A DNA stretch of 64,000 nt from an uncultured Sphingomonadaceae bacterium (GCA_947494305.1 CANLUL010000001.1:620001-684000); one strand, 5' to 3'; counted from the stretch's first letter, positions 27,019 through 40,619 are shown. Notes: a model not told the origin generated them from the letters alone. A program made the numbers and translations.

Positions 27019-28337
27019 TCGGATATTTCCGCGCTCAAATTCAACAATCGATTCATTAGCGTTTGGAATTTTGGTCCATCGATAGGCTCATCGGGATTGT
27101 TCCAGCTGCCGGAAACCGAATAGCTCTCTCCCGATTTTGATGTCGCCAGAAAGGCGAAGGAAATGACGCCGGGTTCCGATCCTCCCTTGCTTCCCAGATA
27201 GGCCCAGCGCGCTTTATCACCGGGGCCGATCTCTCCACTGATGGACATAATGTTTTTAGTGACCGGGCTGGCCTCGATAATCAGATGCGACATCAGTTTT
27301 GAAATATCGGACGGGGATGCAAACCATTCTATTTCTTCAATATGTTGGGGTTTGTTGGCTAGGTTTTCGATTGCGACTGATTGACGTCCCAAGCGCGATG
27401 CCTCTTGTTCCAGGATTCTTGATTGTTGTGCGTCACTGCCTGCAGAAAAGCGATTCCGGATATCCTCATTCTCCGGCATTTTTAACGAGAAAAACTCCAA
27501 TGTGGTCAGTATTGGAATAGTTCGTGAAGGATCACTGTGACCCGTTTTGCGCACCAGATCTGCGATTTTTTCTCTGCCAAGTTCTGCGATTAGTAAATCC
27601 GTGGCGGTATTGTCGCTGATACTAATCATCAAGGTTGCCAGAGTCTGAAGCGTGAGGGGCGCGCCATCTGGCCAGTTTTGCAATACCCCCGAGGGCAGGG
27701 ACTTACGATTAATGCGCAGTACATCATGCCAGTTTCGTTCACCCGCTTTGATGCTGCGATTTAGCTCAGCAAGAACGTAGAGCTTGAAGGTTGATCCGAT
27801 GCCATATTGTCTGTCCCCATTGTAAGCGGAAAGGATTTGTCTCTTGCCGCCATCAATATGCGCGATTTCAAATCCAGCAGAACCCGGCAGAGCTTGAAAC
27901 TCCTTGGTGATTTTGGCCATGCCGTCACCGCGAACCTTTGCGCCAGTGACCAACAGGCCAATCACTGGATGCGGTTCGGCTTGATCGATCACCATGCGAA
28001 AGGCGAGTGTTGCCTTCTCATAAGCGATTTCCAACGTTCCATCCTTGTCGCTGGCCGGGATAATCTGAGTGATTGCAACTGGCTGCCCATATTGAGCTTT
28101 CAATTGTGCCGTCAAAGTACGAAATTGCGCAGTCGGGACAGCTTCAAGAAAAGAGCGTGCGAAAAACTGTTCTTCGGTTTCCGCGCCCTTTAGAATTTCA
28201 AGCAGTTCTCCAGCGCGCACTTGGTAGGGTTCCGATACAACATGATCGGGCATTGCATATGCATTGGAAAAAAACGGTGTTGGAAGAGCAGCAGCAACGA
28301 TCGACAGGTAAAGGAAGAGACGAATTTCCGCTTTCAT
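27015..28337 (-). CDS. Two-domain serine hydrolase: NTF2-like domain plus class A beta-lactamase fold
   Basis: A 440-residue secreted protein. The signal peptide ends near residue 28 (FFSNAYA). Residues about 38-150 look like a steroid-isomerase/NTF2-like domain, and the rest is a beta-lactamase/transpeptidase fold. Active-site motifs are S182-T-F-K185, S241-D-N and K384-G-G in place of KTG. I see no ExxLN omega-loop Glu needed for class A beta-lactam deacylation. The layout resembles Orf12 of the clavulanic acid cluster (from memory), so an esterase or other hydrolase is as likely as a beta-lactamase. The ATG at 28337 gives a proper signal peptide; the upstream start would overlap parE. Confidence 0.78.
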   Translation of the reverse strand: MKAEIRLFLYLSIVAAALPTPFFSNAYAMPDHVVSEPYQVRAGELLEILKGAETEEQFFARSFLEAVPTAQFRTLTAQLKAQYGQPVAITQIIPASDKDGTLEIAYEKATLAFRMVIDQAEPHPVIGLLVTGAKVRGDGMAKITKEFQALPGSAGFEIAHIDGGKRQILSAYNGDRQYGIGSTFKLYVLAELNRSIKAGERNWHDVLRINRKSLPSGVLQNWPDGAPLTLQTLATLMISISDNTATDLLIAELGREKIADLVRKTGHSDPSRTIPILTTLEFFSLKMPENEDIRNRFSAGSDAQQSRILEQEASRLGRQSVAIENLANKPQHIEEIEWFASPSDISKLMSHLIIEASPVTKNIMSISGEIGPGDKARWAYLGSKGGSEPGVISFAFLATSKSGESYSVSGSWNNPDEPIDGPKFQTLMNRLLNLSAEISD

Positions 28338-28395
28338 ATTGAAGCTTTGATAAATCCCGAAAGAAAAGTCAAAACACCTGAAAACCCAAGTTTGA

Positions 28396-30429
<2,034 letters not shown>

Positions 30430-30477
30430 TCAAGCCTCATGCCAATCAATTGAAATTTTTGGTAACTTAGTGGGTTA

Positions 30478-31149
30478 TTAGCGTACCCGAGGACCACCAA
30501 ATGGGAGCGGCGGAGGAGGGCGACGCGTGCCGCGCGGCAACTGTGCCTGGAATGCCCGACCGCAATGTTCCACACAATAGGGAAAGCCCGGGTTCACTTC
30601 TTCGCCGCAGAAATGGAAATCCGGTTCGCCGGGATGATTGATCGGCCAGCGACAAACTTTCTCGTTCAGATCAAGCAGTCCAGTCTTGTCTGCCATTTCC
30701 TCGCTGGGCTTGGCTGGTACAAGACGCCGTGGTGGTGCTGGCGGAATTGGTGCCTGTTGATCGCCAGGACCTTGGCGTAGGAAGCCGCCTGGGCCAACGG
30801 AAACAATTTTTGGTCCGTCATGCTTTGGCTGACGGGCTTGCTGCGCTGCATGGGTGCGTGCTGCCGGTGTTGGCGGGGGCATCGCGCGGCGAGCGACATG
30901 CTCTTCCTTCGGTTTTTTCTTCTTCGCCGGTTTGGCGACCGGGGCCTTGGCCTTCGCAGTCGGTTTTTTCTTCGCAGTTTTTGATTTTGCTTTTACCGGT
31001 GATGGGCGTGACTTCAGGCCAAGGCGATGTGCTTTTCCGATAACCGCGTTACGGCTAACGCCGCCGAGTTCTTCGGCAATCTGACTGGCAGTCAGGCCTT
31101 TTTCCCACATTCCTTTAAGTGCATCAATACGCTCGTCGGTCCAGGCCAT
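30478..31149 (-). CDS. gcrA: GcrA cell cycle regulator
   Basis: A 223-residue alphaproteobacterial regulator that binds RNA polymerase sigma-70 and acts at CcrM-methylated GANTC promoters. The N-terminal MAWTDERIDALKGMWEKGLTASQIAEEL and GVSRNAVIGKAHRLGL helices are diagnostic. The middle is Lys/Pro/Ala-rich. The C-terminal sigma-interacting part has CRWPINHPGEPDFHFCGEEV and PYCVEHC. A GAATC (GANTC) site is at 31202-31206, 53 bases before its start. Confidence 0.94.
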   Translation of the reverse strand: MAWTDERIDALKGMWEKGLTASQIAEELGGVSRNAVIGKAHRLGLKSRPSPVKAKSKTAKKKPTAKAKAPVAKPAKKKKPKEEHVARRAMPPPTPAARTHAAQQARQPKHDGPKIVSVGPGGFLRQGPGDQQAPIPPAPPRRLVPAKPSEEMADKTGLLDLNEKVCRWPINHPGEPDFHFCGEEVNPGFPYCVEHCGRAFQAQLPRGTRRPPPPLPFGGPRVR

Positions 31150-31201
31150 GCAAATTCCTAACTATTCAAACTCTTGATCCCATATAAGTCGCTCTGCCGG
31201 C

Positions 31202-31206
31202 GAATC
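31202..31206. promoter_or_regulatory. GANTC (CcrM methylation) site upstream of gcrA
   Basis: GAATC lies 53 bases before the gcrA start, in the divergent region shared with the ABC permease. In Caulobacter such sites couple promoter activity to replication state. One site of five bases is expected by chance often, so this is only suggestive. Confidence 0.3.
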
Positions 31207-31273
31207 AATGCCGCACCGTGTTGCGATTTATTGGGGTTGTGATTGCTGGAGAGAGCCGATAGGCGAAAAAGCT

Positions 31274-32131
31274 ATGTTAGACCAGCCCAAAAATGATTCT
31301 GCACTGCAAGACGATTTTGCCATCCCTGCTTTTGCTGAGCCGGGAATTCCCAGTATCAGAGGTGTGAACTGGGGTGGTTTTCTGGCGCTCTATTGGAAAG
31401 AGGTGCGCCGCTTTTTTAAAGTGCAATTGCAGACCATCTGGGCACCTTCGATTACAACTTTGCTTTTTTTGGTGATATTCACCGTCGCACTGGGTCGCGG
31501 GGATCGTATGGTGATGGGGGTTCCCTTTGCTGACTTTATCGCGCCCGGACTAATTTGCATGGGTATGATCCAAAATGCCTTCGCAAACAGCAGTTTTTCG
31601 CTTCTTGTAGGGAAAATTCAGGGGACGATTGTTGATTATTTAATGCCTCCACTATCGGTTGGAGAATTGCTCGCTGGATTGGTTGGGGCGGCCGTTACAC
31701 GTTCCGTTCTGGTCGGCTTTGCCGTCTGGTTAGCTATGTTCTTATGGCCCGGAGTAAATGTATCTGTCACGCACTGGTGGGCGGTGATCTGGTTCGGCCT
31801 GATGGGATCGGCAATGTTGGCTTTGCTTGGCGTTTTGACGTCGATATGGGCAGAAAAATTTGATCATGCAGCTGCAGTAACGAACTTCGTCGTAGCTCCA
31901 CTGGCTCTTTTATCCGGAACTTTTTATTCGATTGATCGCTTATCTGAGGCGTTTCAAGCGTTTAGTCACGCCAACCCGTTTTTCTATGCAATTTCGGGCT
32001 TCCGCTATGGATTTTTGGGTGAGGCGGATTCACCGGTCATTCTAGGGTCTTTGATCTTGCTGGCGATGAACGCTCTTTTGACAGCAATTTGCTACATCCT
32101 TTTGAAAAAAGGCTGGAAAATCAAATCTTAA
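31274..32131 (+). CDS. ABC-2 type transporter permease
   Basis: A 285-residue membrane protein with about six membrane segments. LALYWKEVRRFFKVQLQTIWAPSITTLLFLVIF is the usual N-terminal block, then FIAPGLICMGMIQNAF and PLALLSGTFYSI, as in the YadH/NodJ branch of ABC-2 permeases. No ATPase gene is beside it. The ATG at 31274 is preferred because the upstream starts add a Cys/Trp-rich stretch unlike the family. Substrate unknown. Confidence 0.85.
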   Translation: MLDQPKNDSALQDDFAIPAFAEPGIPSIRGVNWGGFLALYWKEVRRFFKVQLQTIWAPSITTLLFLVIFTVALGRGDRMVMGVPFADFIAPGLICMGMIQNAFANSSFSLLVGKIQGTIVDYLMPPLSVGELLAGLVGAAVTRSVLVGFAVWLAMFLWPGVNVSVTHWWAVIWFGLMGSAMLALLGVLTSIWAEKFDHAAAVTNFVVAPLALLSGTFYSIDRLSEAFQAFSHANPFFYAISGFRYGFLGEADSPVILGSLILLAMNALLTAICYILLKKGWKIKS

Positions 32132-32149
32132 AGGCCGGATATGGCTAGT

Positions 32150-32530
32150 TTAGTGCCGATGAATATTGTGCAGAGTGTATTTGCCATCGGTAGATGATTT
32201 GAACATCTTACCTATTTCAGGATGCGTAATCGGCTCACCGCTATCATCAACCAATAAGTTCTGCTGGCTTACATAAGCGACATAACTGCTATCTGAGTTC
32301 TCGGCGAACAAATGATAAAATGGCTGATCCTTTGTTGGACGAAGGTCCTGGGGGATCGATTCATACCATTCTTCGCTATTCGCAAAAACCGGATCAATAT
32401 CGTAGATTACGCCGCGAAAATCGAATATCCGATGACGAACCACGTCACCAATCGCAAATTTTGCATCCAAAACCGGAGAGGTTCCAGAGGGTAGGGGATT
32501 GGTCGATGCGCTATGGTTGGTGATATTCAT
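32150..32530 (-). CDS. hspQ: Heat shock protein HspQ (YccV family)
   Basis: A 126-residue protein whose core has AKFAIGDVVRHRIFDFRGVIYDIDPVF, then DQPFYHLFAE and YVAYVSQQNLLVDDSG, diagnostic of HspQ/YccV. In E. coli HspQ binds hemimethylated oriC DNA and modulates Lon proteolysis. The first 22 residues are unconserved. It converges on the ABC permease with an 18-base gap. Confidence 0.92.
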   Translation of the reverse strand: MNITNHSASTNPLPSGTSPVLDAKFAIGDVVRHRIFDFRGVIYDIDPVFANSEEWYESIPQDLRPTKDQPFYHLFAENSDSSYVAYVSQQNLLVDDSGEPITHPEIGKMFKSSTDGKYTLHNIHRH

Positions 32531-34871
<2,341 letters not shown>

Positions 34872-34899
34872 ACCTCGGCCATGTGCCATGAAATAAAAT

Positions 34900-34989
34900 T
34901 GGCGGGGAGAGGGGGATTCGAACCCCCGAAGAGCTTGCACCCTTACTGCTTTTCGAGAGCAGCGCATTCAACCACTCTGCCACCTCCCC
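34900..34989 (-). tRNA. tRNA-Ser(CGA)
   Basis: Read on the minus strand it begins GGGGAGGTGGCAGAGTGG. It has the anticodon stem-loop CTGCT-CTCGAAA-AGCAG with anticodon CGA, a long variable arm, the T arm GGGGGTTCGAATCCCCC, the acceptor 3' strand TCTCCCC, discriminator G and an encoded CCA (34900-34902). The long variable arm and G73 fit serine tRNAs. It decodes UCG. Confidence 0.96.
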
Positions 34990-35092
34990 GCGCGGCGATC
35001 CCACTACCGCCCAGATCGATCATATACAACCCCTAGGCTTAGACCTGACCGTGGCCTATATGGTTGTCGTTTGTATTTGGAACAGGTGACTT

Positions 35093-36022
35093 TTGGACAA
35101 TCCAGCGATTTTTGATTTTTTAAACGCGACATTGTCTGATGGCAAAGCTGTTGTGCTTGTAACGGTTATATCCGTCACAGGGTCTTCCATGCGCAATCCG
35201 GGTGCGCACATGGCTGTTTCTGAAGATGGTCAATATGTCGGTTCGCTCTCTGGCGGTTGTATTGAGCGGTCGGTGGTATCCGAGGCATTGGATAGTTTGA
35301 AAGATCAGCGACCAAGAGTGGTTCGTTTTGGAGAAGGCTCGCCTTATCTCGACATAAGACTGCCATGTGGCGGTGGATTGGATGTCCACTTCATGCCCTT
35401 TAACGACACAAAGCTTGCGCAACATTGCAAAAATGCAATTGTAGCACGGAAGCCATTTTCAATCTCTCTTCCCATTACTGAAAAGGATACGCATCTTTCC
35501 GGAGAAGCCAAGAAGCTCGGACTTACAATTCTGGATGACAGTATTTCCGTAAGCCACGAGCCAAACCCGAAAGTCTTGCTTATCGGTCATGGTGCCGCAA
35601 TGACCAGCATGGCAAGACTGTCGCGGCAAATGCAGTTTGATGTGGAAGCTCTGACATCGGATCAGTCATTGATGATCAGTTTGTCGAATGAACGATTTAA
35701 TGTTCATCTACTTAAGACTCCAGATCAAGTGACGGACATTGACAGCGATCCCTGGACGGCGATTGTGTTTCTGTTTCACGATCATGATTGGGAAGGCGCA
35801 CTAATGGCCCATGCCCTGAGCCAGCCACATTTCTACTTTGGAGCGATGGGTGGACGGATCGCGCATGATGCGCGGCAAAAAGAGCTGCAATCTCGGGGTG
35901 TCGATGCCGAAGTTATTCGATCCATTCGTGCGCCGATCGGTCTATTCCATTCTTCCCGCGACCCGGATTCTCTGGCGCTCTCTACGCTTGCAGAGATTAC
36001 AAAAGCATTTCACCAACGATAG
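35093..36022 (+). CDS. XdhC/CoxI family protein (orphan)
   Basis: A 309-residue protein. The N-terminal block VLVTVISVTGSSMRNPGAHMAV and GSLSGGCIERSVVSEAL is the XdhC signature; a C-terminal Rossmann-like domain has KVLLIGHGAAM and YFGAMGGRIAHDAR..IRAPIGL. XdhC proteins insert sulphurated Mo cofactor into xanthine dehydrogenase-type enzymes. No molybdoenzyme gene is adjacent. Translation starts at TTG (35093), supported by CAGGTGAC just upstream. Its stop abuts the convergent NmrA gene stop with no gap. Confidence 0.82.
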   Translation: MDNPAIFDFLNATLSDGKAVVLVTVISVTGSSMRNPGAHMAVSEDGQYVGSLSGGCIERSVVSEALDSLKDQRPRVVRFGEGSPYLDIRLPCGGGLDVHFMPFNDTKLAQHCKNAIVARKPFSISLPITEKDTHLSGEAKKLGLTILDDSISVSHEPNPKVLLIGHGAAMTSMARLSRQMQFDVEALTSDQSLMISLSNERFNVHLLKTPDQVTDIDSDPWTAIVFLFHDHDWEGALMAHALSQPHFYFGAMGGRIAHDARQKELQSRGVDAEVIRSIRAPIGLFHSSRDPDSLALSTLAEITKAFHQR

Positions 36023-36979
36023 CTATGCTGAGGAAGACATTCCCGCCATTCTGACCGCAAGTGCAGGATCGGTAGGATCGTTCCAATCTTGACGTTTTGC
36101 CCATTCAATCAATGAAGTTGGCTTGAAATTGAAAATCCGATCAATCTCCGCATTGTCGGCAATGAGCGGCGAAATGGCCTGCACATTGTAGAACCGATAG
36201 AAACTGGCCATACCGTGGTAGACGCTATGCGGTTCAACCGTGGCGGATCCTGTCACAAGCATGCTCATATTGGACGCGAATTCATCTGGTGTAAGGCTTT
36301 GGAAGGTCACTGTTTTTCCAGCAGCTTCGCTCAGACGCTCGGCAACCTGATCGCCGACCAGTGCTTCAGGGCCGCCAATTGCAAAACGACCACTTGGCAG
36401 GTCACTCCGTTCAAGAGCTTCAACCATATAGGCGGCGACATCATCCAGACAAATCCATGAAATTTGGAGATCTGGCTTGGCTGGATAGGCAAATATGCCT
36501 TTGGCAACGATCGATGGTTTACTCCAGCTGCGGATCATATTGTCCATGAACACTTTCGGCTCAAAGATCGCATAGTCAATGCCTGTACCTATGATTGCCT
36601 TTTCGATGGCACGTCGACCGTCATGGGCTGGGTTTTCATTATCTTCATGATGGACGTAGCAACTGGTGTTGAAGACTATTTTCTGCAAACCATTTGCGGT
36701 CGCTGCTGCCGCGATATTGTTTCCGAGTGCGGTTGCTTTTTCGAGATCAAAAACGAAAGGAAGGTGAATGGCAATGGCATCCATTCCCTTTGCCGCCGCA
36801 ATCAATGATTCCTTATTGTAGAGGTCGGCTTGAACTGTTTCTACATCCGCAAATTCGGTACCTTGCAGTGCAGCGGTATTGCGCAAAGCAGCGACTGGTG
36901 TCATCCCGGCTGCTATCAAACGCGTCAAAAGAGGGTGGCCTTGATCGCCGGTCGCGCCGATCACCAATATTCTATTCAT
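36023..36979 (-). CDS. NmrA-like NAD(P)-binding protein
   Basis: A 318-residue atypical SDR. The glycine motif ILVIGATGDQGHPLLTRL is at the N-terminus and the family lacks the YxxxK pair. Relatives act as redox sensors or as reductases of quinones and similar compounds. The ATG at 36979 overlaps the upstream flavoprotein stop by one base (TGATG); a TTG one codon upstream is possible. A distant paralog is at 45167-46099 with the same ending (WxKRQDW). Last gene of the leftward Rieske/MFS/flavoprotein block. Confidence 0.82.
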   Translation of the reverse strand: MNRILVIGATGDQGHPLLTRLIAAGMTPVAALRNTAALQGTEFADVETVQADLYNKESLIAAAKGMDAIAIHLPFVFDLEKATALGNNIAAAATANGLQKIVFNTSCYVHHEDNENPAHDGRRAIEKAIIGTGIDYAIFEPKVFMDNMIRSWSKPSIVAKGIFAYPAKPDLQISWICLDDVAAYMVEALERSDLPSGRFAIGGPEALVGDQVAERLSEAAGKTVTFQSLTPDEFASNMSMLVTGSATVEPHSVYHGMASFYRFYNVQAISPLIADNAEIDRIFNFKPTSLIEWAKRQDWNDPTDPALAVRMAGMSSSA

Positions 36980-38607
36980 CAACTATTCTCCAGTCGCGCG
37001 GCTGATTTGCCCGCGATATATCCAAAGGTGAGGGCGGGTCCCAACGTGCCACCGGCACCCGCATAAACGCTGCCCGTCGGACAGCTGATCACATTGCCTG
37101 CGCCGAACAGTCCGGCAATCGGATCACCGTCCACATCGAGTATCTGCGCTTGCCCGTTGGTTTTGGGACCGCCGTTGGTTCCCAAAGTCCCCATGTTAAT
37201 TTCTACTGCATAAAATGGTCCGGTATTGACGGTACCCAGCGTCGCTGCCGCTCCCGGTCGGGAGCGGTCACCGTAAAAGCGATCATATTCACTAACACCT
37301 CGACCAAATTCGGGATCCTCGGCATTTTCCGCATTGCTGTTAAAGTCCGTTACGGTCGTTAATAATTGCTCACCATCTATCCCCAATGTTGCAGCCAATT
37401 CTTCAAGACTATTTGCGGTTGTAATCCAATCAGGAAGGTCTTGCCCGGGCATGGCAGACGCTATTGGATATCGGCTGACATATTGATCATCCATGATCAG
37501 GTAGGCTGGCAAATTTGGATAATCATAAGTGGCCGGATCAAAAGCCTGAAAAGCCCCTGCAAGTGACGAGTAGTTATTAGCCTCATTGCAAAAGCGCTTT
37601 CCCTGTCGGTTGACCATGATGCTGTGCGGCATGGTGCGTTCGATGAGAACTGGAAGAGAGCGCTGAACATCCTGTCCATTCGTCCCGTTGGCGGGCCAAC
37701 TGGCACCGGCGATTGAAAGTGTAGGCATCCACCAGGCGCTGGTCATATTGCCCAGACTTGCCCCGGCCGACATCGCCATTTTCAAACCATCGCCCGTGTT
37801 CATCTGCGGTGAGGCAGGCGCGTTAAGCGGGCCGCGCAGAAATGTGGTTTTTAGGTCTTCGTCCCATTCAAAGCCGCCGGTGGCGAGAATAACGCCGCGC
37901 GATGCTTTAATTGTTTCGCCGTCTTCCAGGATAACTCCCGTTACCTGATCATTCTCAATCAATAGTTTCTTCGCAGCTGTTCCCAGTTGCGGAACGATAT
38001 CCTTGTCGAGACAGGCTTTGAGCAGACGGCCAACAAGTGCCTGTCCCCAACCACGCAAATCACCATCAATCCGGCGCTGCATTTCTTCCGGTTCGATCAT
38101 GCCGCTGCCACCGCCAAGTGGTGTTTCACGGAGCATCATCCGTTGAACGTCACCGCCGTTGTATATCTTGTCCGCCCATTCGCCGAGCGTTGTATAGTCA
38201 AACAGCTCGTTATCGAGCGCCCGGCCGCCGCCCGTTTTTGCACCGGGACGATCAAGATAATAATCTGGATAGCCGTTGAGTACGCTCAGTTCTGCTGCAC
38301 CTTGTGATCCGAGGAAAGCCAGCGCCTGTGTCCCTTCGTCGACAAAGGCTTCGAGCGTTTCGTCATTCATTTCGCCATGATCCAGCGACCGGAAATAGGA
38401 TAGTGCAGCTTCGCGATCGTCATCGATACCGGCTTCTTGCATCGCTGGATTATTGGGAACCCAAACAATCCCACCCGATATGGCCGCTGTTCCGCCAAGT
38501 TTGTCACCTTTTTCAATGACGGTAACTTTCGCACCGCTATCATGGGCTGCCAAAGCGGCTGTTAAACCCGAGGCACCTGCTCCGATGATGAGAACATCTG
38601 TATCCAT
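36979..38607 (-). CDS. 3-ketosteroid-dehydrogenase-like FAD flavoprotein
   Basis: A 542-residue member of the fumarate reductase/KstD flavoprotein superfamily. DVLIIGAGASGLTAALAA is the FAD site, and GGTAAISGGIVWVPNNP is the segment shared with 3-oxosteroid dehydrogenases. The C-terminal GSVYAGAGGTLGPALTFGYIAG closes over the flavin. Likely dehydrogenation or reduction of an alicyclic ketone; steroid activity is not proven by these motifs. It is one base short of the SDR stop and overlaps the NmrA start, so it is in an operon. Confidence 0.82.
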   Translation of the reverse strand: MDTDVLIIGAGASGLTAALAAHDSGAKVTVIEKGDKLGGTAAISGGIVWVPNNPAMQEAGIDDDREAALSYFRSLDHGEMNDETLEAFVDEGTQALAFLGSQGAAELSVLNGYPDYYLDRPGAKTGGGRALDNELFDYTTLGEWADKIYNGGDVQRMMLRETPLGGGSGMIEPEEMQRRIDGDLRGWGQALVGRLLKACLDKDIVPQLGTAAKKLLIENDQVTGVILEDGETIKASRGVILATGGFEWDEDLKTTFLRGPLNAPASPQMNTGDGLKMAMSAGASLGNMTSAWWMPTLSIAGASWPANGTNGQDVQRSLPVLIERTMPHSIMVNRQGKRFCNEANNYSSLAGAFQAFDPATYDYPNLPAYLIMDDQYVSRYPIASAMPGQDLPDWITTANSLEELAATLGIDGEQLLTTVTDFNSNAENAEDPEFGRGVSEYDRFYGDRSRPGAAATLGTVNTGPFYAVEINMGTLGTNGGPKTNGQAQILDVDGDPIAGLFGAGNVISCPTGSVYAGAGGTLGPALTFGYIAGKSAARLENS

Positions 38608-38608
38608 C

Positions 38609-39382
38609 TTATCGGCCTCCGGTCACAAATAGACACTGACCAGTAACCCAACTGGATGCGGGAGAGGCCATATAGGTGACAGCGGCGGCTATATCCTCTT
38701 CTCGACCAAAGCGCTGCAGAGGCACACCGATTTGTTTGAGCAAGGCTTGCCGTTTTTCTTCAGTATCAGTTCCCATGGAATCGTTGAAATTCTCGGTGGG
38801 AATGGGCCCGGGGGCAACGGCATTCACGCGGATTTTTGGAGCAAGTTCAACGGACAATGTTTGCGTGAGGCTGTTTACGGCGGCTTTGGATGCGCCATAG
38901 GGACCGTTTTTCAACTGCGGGCCAAAAGAAGCGCGGGATGATATGTTGATGATCGAGCCGCCATCTTCCTGCATATGCTTGGACGCAACAACCGCGCCCA
39001 TCCAAACGGCTTTCAAGTTTAACTCAATCTGCGCATCAAAATTTACTTCCGGCGTCCGTGTGAGATAGCGCGGTGTGCCATCAGGCAGGCCGCCCGCATT
39101 GCTTACCCAGATGGAAAGTTTTCCGAGCTCATCGGCTGTTTTTTGCGCCAGACTTTCCAATGCCTCCATGGAGGTACAGTCCGTTGCCATTGGCAAAGCC
39201 TTTTTTCCCAGTGCGCGAATTTCATCAGCAACGGAATCCAATTCTCTTTGTGTTCGCGACGCCAATGCTACATCTGCACCAGCTTCGGCTAAACCAATTG
39301 CAATAGCGCGCCCAATTCCTTTGCCCGCGCCAGTGACGACTGCAACTTCGCCATCCAGTTTAAATTGATCCAATACACTCAT
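38609..39382 (-). CDS. SDR family oxidoreductase
   Basis: A 257-residue classical SDR. The NAD(P) motif AVVTGAGKGIGRAIA is near residue 15, VSNAGGLPDG replaces NNAG, the catalytic Ser is in IINISSRAS, and the catalytic Tyr-Lys is in GPYGASKAAVNSL. ATG at 39382; a TTG four codons upstream would overlap the MFS stop. It follows the MFS gene by one base and precedes the flavoprotein by one base. Likely an alcohol/ketone step on the cluster substrate. Confidence 0.87.
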   Translation of the reverse strand: MSVLDQFKLDGEVAVVTGAGKGIGRAIAIGLAEAGADVALASRTQRELDSVADEIRALGKKALPMATDCTSMEALESLAQKTADELGKLSIWVSNAGGLPDGTPRYLTRTPEVNFDAQIELNLKAVWMGAVVASKHMQEDGGSIINISSRASFGPQLKNGPYGASKAAVNSLTQTLSVELAPKIRVNAVAPGPIPTENFNDSMGTDTEEKRQALLKQIGVPLQRFGREEDIAAAVTYMASPASSWVTGQCLFVTGGR

Positions 39383-39383
39383 T

Positions 39384-40619
39384 CTAGTGGGCAATCCTTT
39401 TTAAAATATCTCGTTGAGCGAACCAGTAGTGCAGGCCCGCCCAGATGTTGAACAATGCCAGATACATCAGTGCCTTTTGCAGAGCTGGTCCCTCTGCGCT
39501 TTCAACGCCACCCGAAAAAACGTCGGACAATATGCCAACAAAAACCGGGCCAATACCTAGTCCGATGATACCAGCAACAAGTAGATAGATGGCAACTGCC
39601 AACGCACGTGTCTGATCACTGGCTAGTGTTTGGATCGCCGAAAAGCTGGGGCCATAGTAAAAGGTCGCTGCGAAAGTCGGGATTGCTAACAATATTATTC
39701 CTGCATTGGCGCTGCCTGCATAAACTGCCCAGATCATGCCTGGCGCAGATGCCACCAAGACCAGCCCACTTACCAGCAAAGATAGTGCCGGTTTTTTGCG
39801 GTCGAGATAGTTGCCAATCTGACCACCAAAAAAGGCGCCAAAACCACCCGATATACCGACCATCAATCCGAGCTTCCAACCCAGTTCACCATATCCGATG
39901 CCGTGGATGCGGACAAAAAGGCCACCGTAAAAGCTAGCCAAACCATATGAAACAAATTGTACGAGAACACCTGCTGCAACCAAGTGCCAATAGGCAGGTT
40001 TCATGGAGAGTTCGGCAACCGCTTGCTTTAATGTGGGTTTGTCAGGATCGCGTTTGAAAGACTCTAGAAATTTGGGTTTCCCGCGCGGGTCTTTGACTGT
40101 GATCCACATGACTAGTGCGACGATAATGCCGGGCACCCCAGCCATAAAGAAAGCTGTCCGCCAATCAAAATTCTCAACGATCCATCCACCGCCAGCATAA
40201 GCAATAAACGCACCGATCGGTACAGCGGTGCCCAATATACCAAGCGCTCCAGCGCGTCGTTCTGGCGGAAATATATCTGCGATCAGGGAGTGGGAAGCGG
40301 GGCCAGAACCGGCTTCTCCAATTCCCACTCCAACTCTTGCGAGAAATAGTTGAATGAAATTGTTCGCCAAACCACAAAGCACGGTCATGAAGGACCAAAT
40401 GGCAATCGCAATGGCAATAATCCAACTGCGATTCCAGCGATCGGCCAGTGCAGCGACCGGAATGGCTAGCGTGGTGTAAAAAAGCGCAAAAGATAATCCG
40501 GTCATCAAACCGAGCTGCGTATCACTCAGCCCAAGATCCTGTTTGATCGGTTCAGCCAGGATCGAGATGACTTGTCGATCCAGGAAATTGAGCATTAAAA
40601 CGACAAATAGTACGCCCAA
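39384..40619 (-). CDS. MFS transporter (spinster-like), start unclear
   Basis: A 12-segment major facilitator. NFLDRQVISILAEPIKQDLGLSDTQLGLMTGLSFALFYTT is the block of the aromatic-acid/spinster-like subgroup; ADRWNR is the loop 2-3 motif. The only usual start in frame is a TTG at 40619, which begins inside the first membrane segment and has no ribosome site. The frame stays open upstream for about 30 plausible residues (ending VSDGRANYI) with no ATG, GTG or TTG. The real start may be non-standard, or a base may be missing or added in the T6 run at 40682-40687. Likely imports or exports the pathway substrate. Confidence 0.85.
   Translation of the reverse strand: MGVLFVVLMLNFLDRQVISILAEPIKQDLGLSDTQLGLMTGLSFALFYTTLAIPVAALADRWNRSWIIAIAIAIWSFMTVLCGLANNFIQLFLARVGVGIGEAGSGPASHSLIADIFPPERRAGALGILGTAVPIGAFIAYAGGGWIVENFDWRTAFFMAGVPGIIVALVMWITVKDPRGKPKFLESFKRDPDKPTLKQAVAELSMKPAYWHLVAAGVLVQFVSYGLASFYGGLFVRIHGIGYGELGWKLGLMVGISGGFGAFFGGQIGNYLDRKKPALSLLVSGLVLVASAPGMIWAVYAGSANAGIILLAIPTFAATFYYGPSFSAIQTLASDQTRALAVAIYLLVAGIIGLGIGPVFVGILSDVFSGGVESAEGPALQKALMYLALFNIWAGLHYWFAQRDILKRIAH

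Noticed and set aside
34900-34989. tRNA-Ser as an attachment site of a genomic island
   Set aside because: I found no integrase gene and no second copy of the tRNA 3' end in the window, and composition does not visibly change across it.
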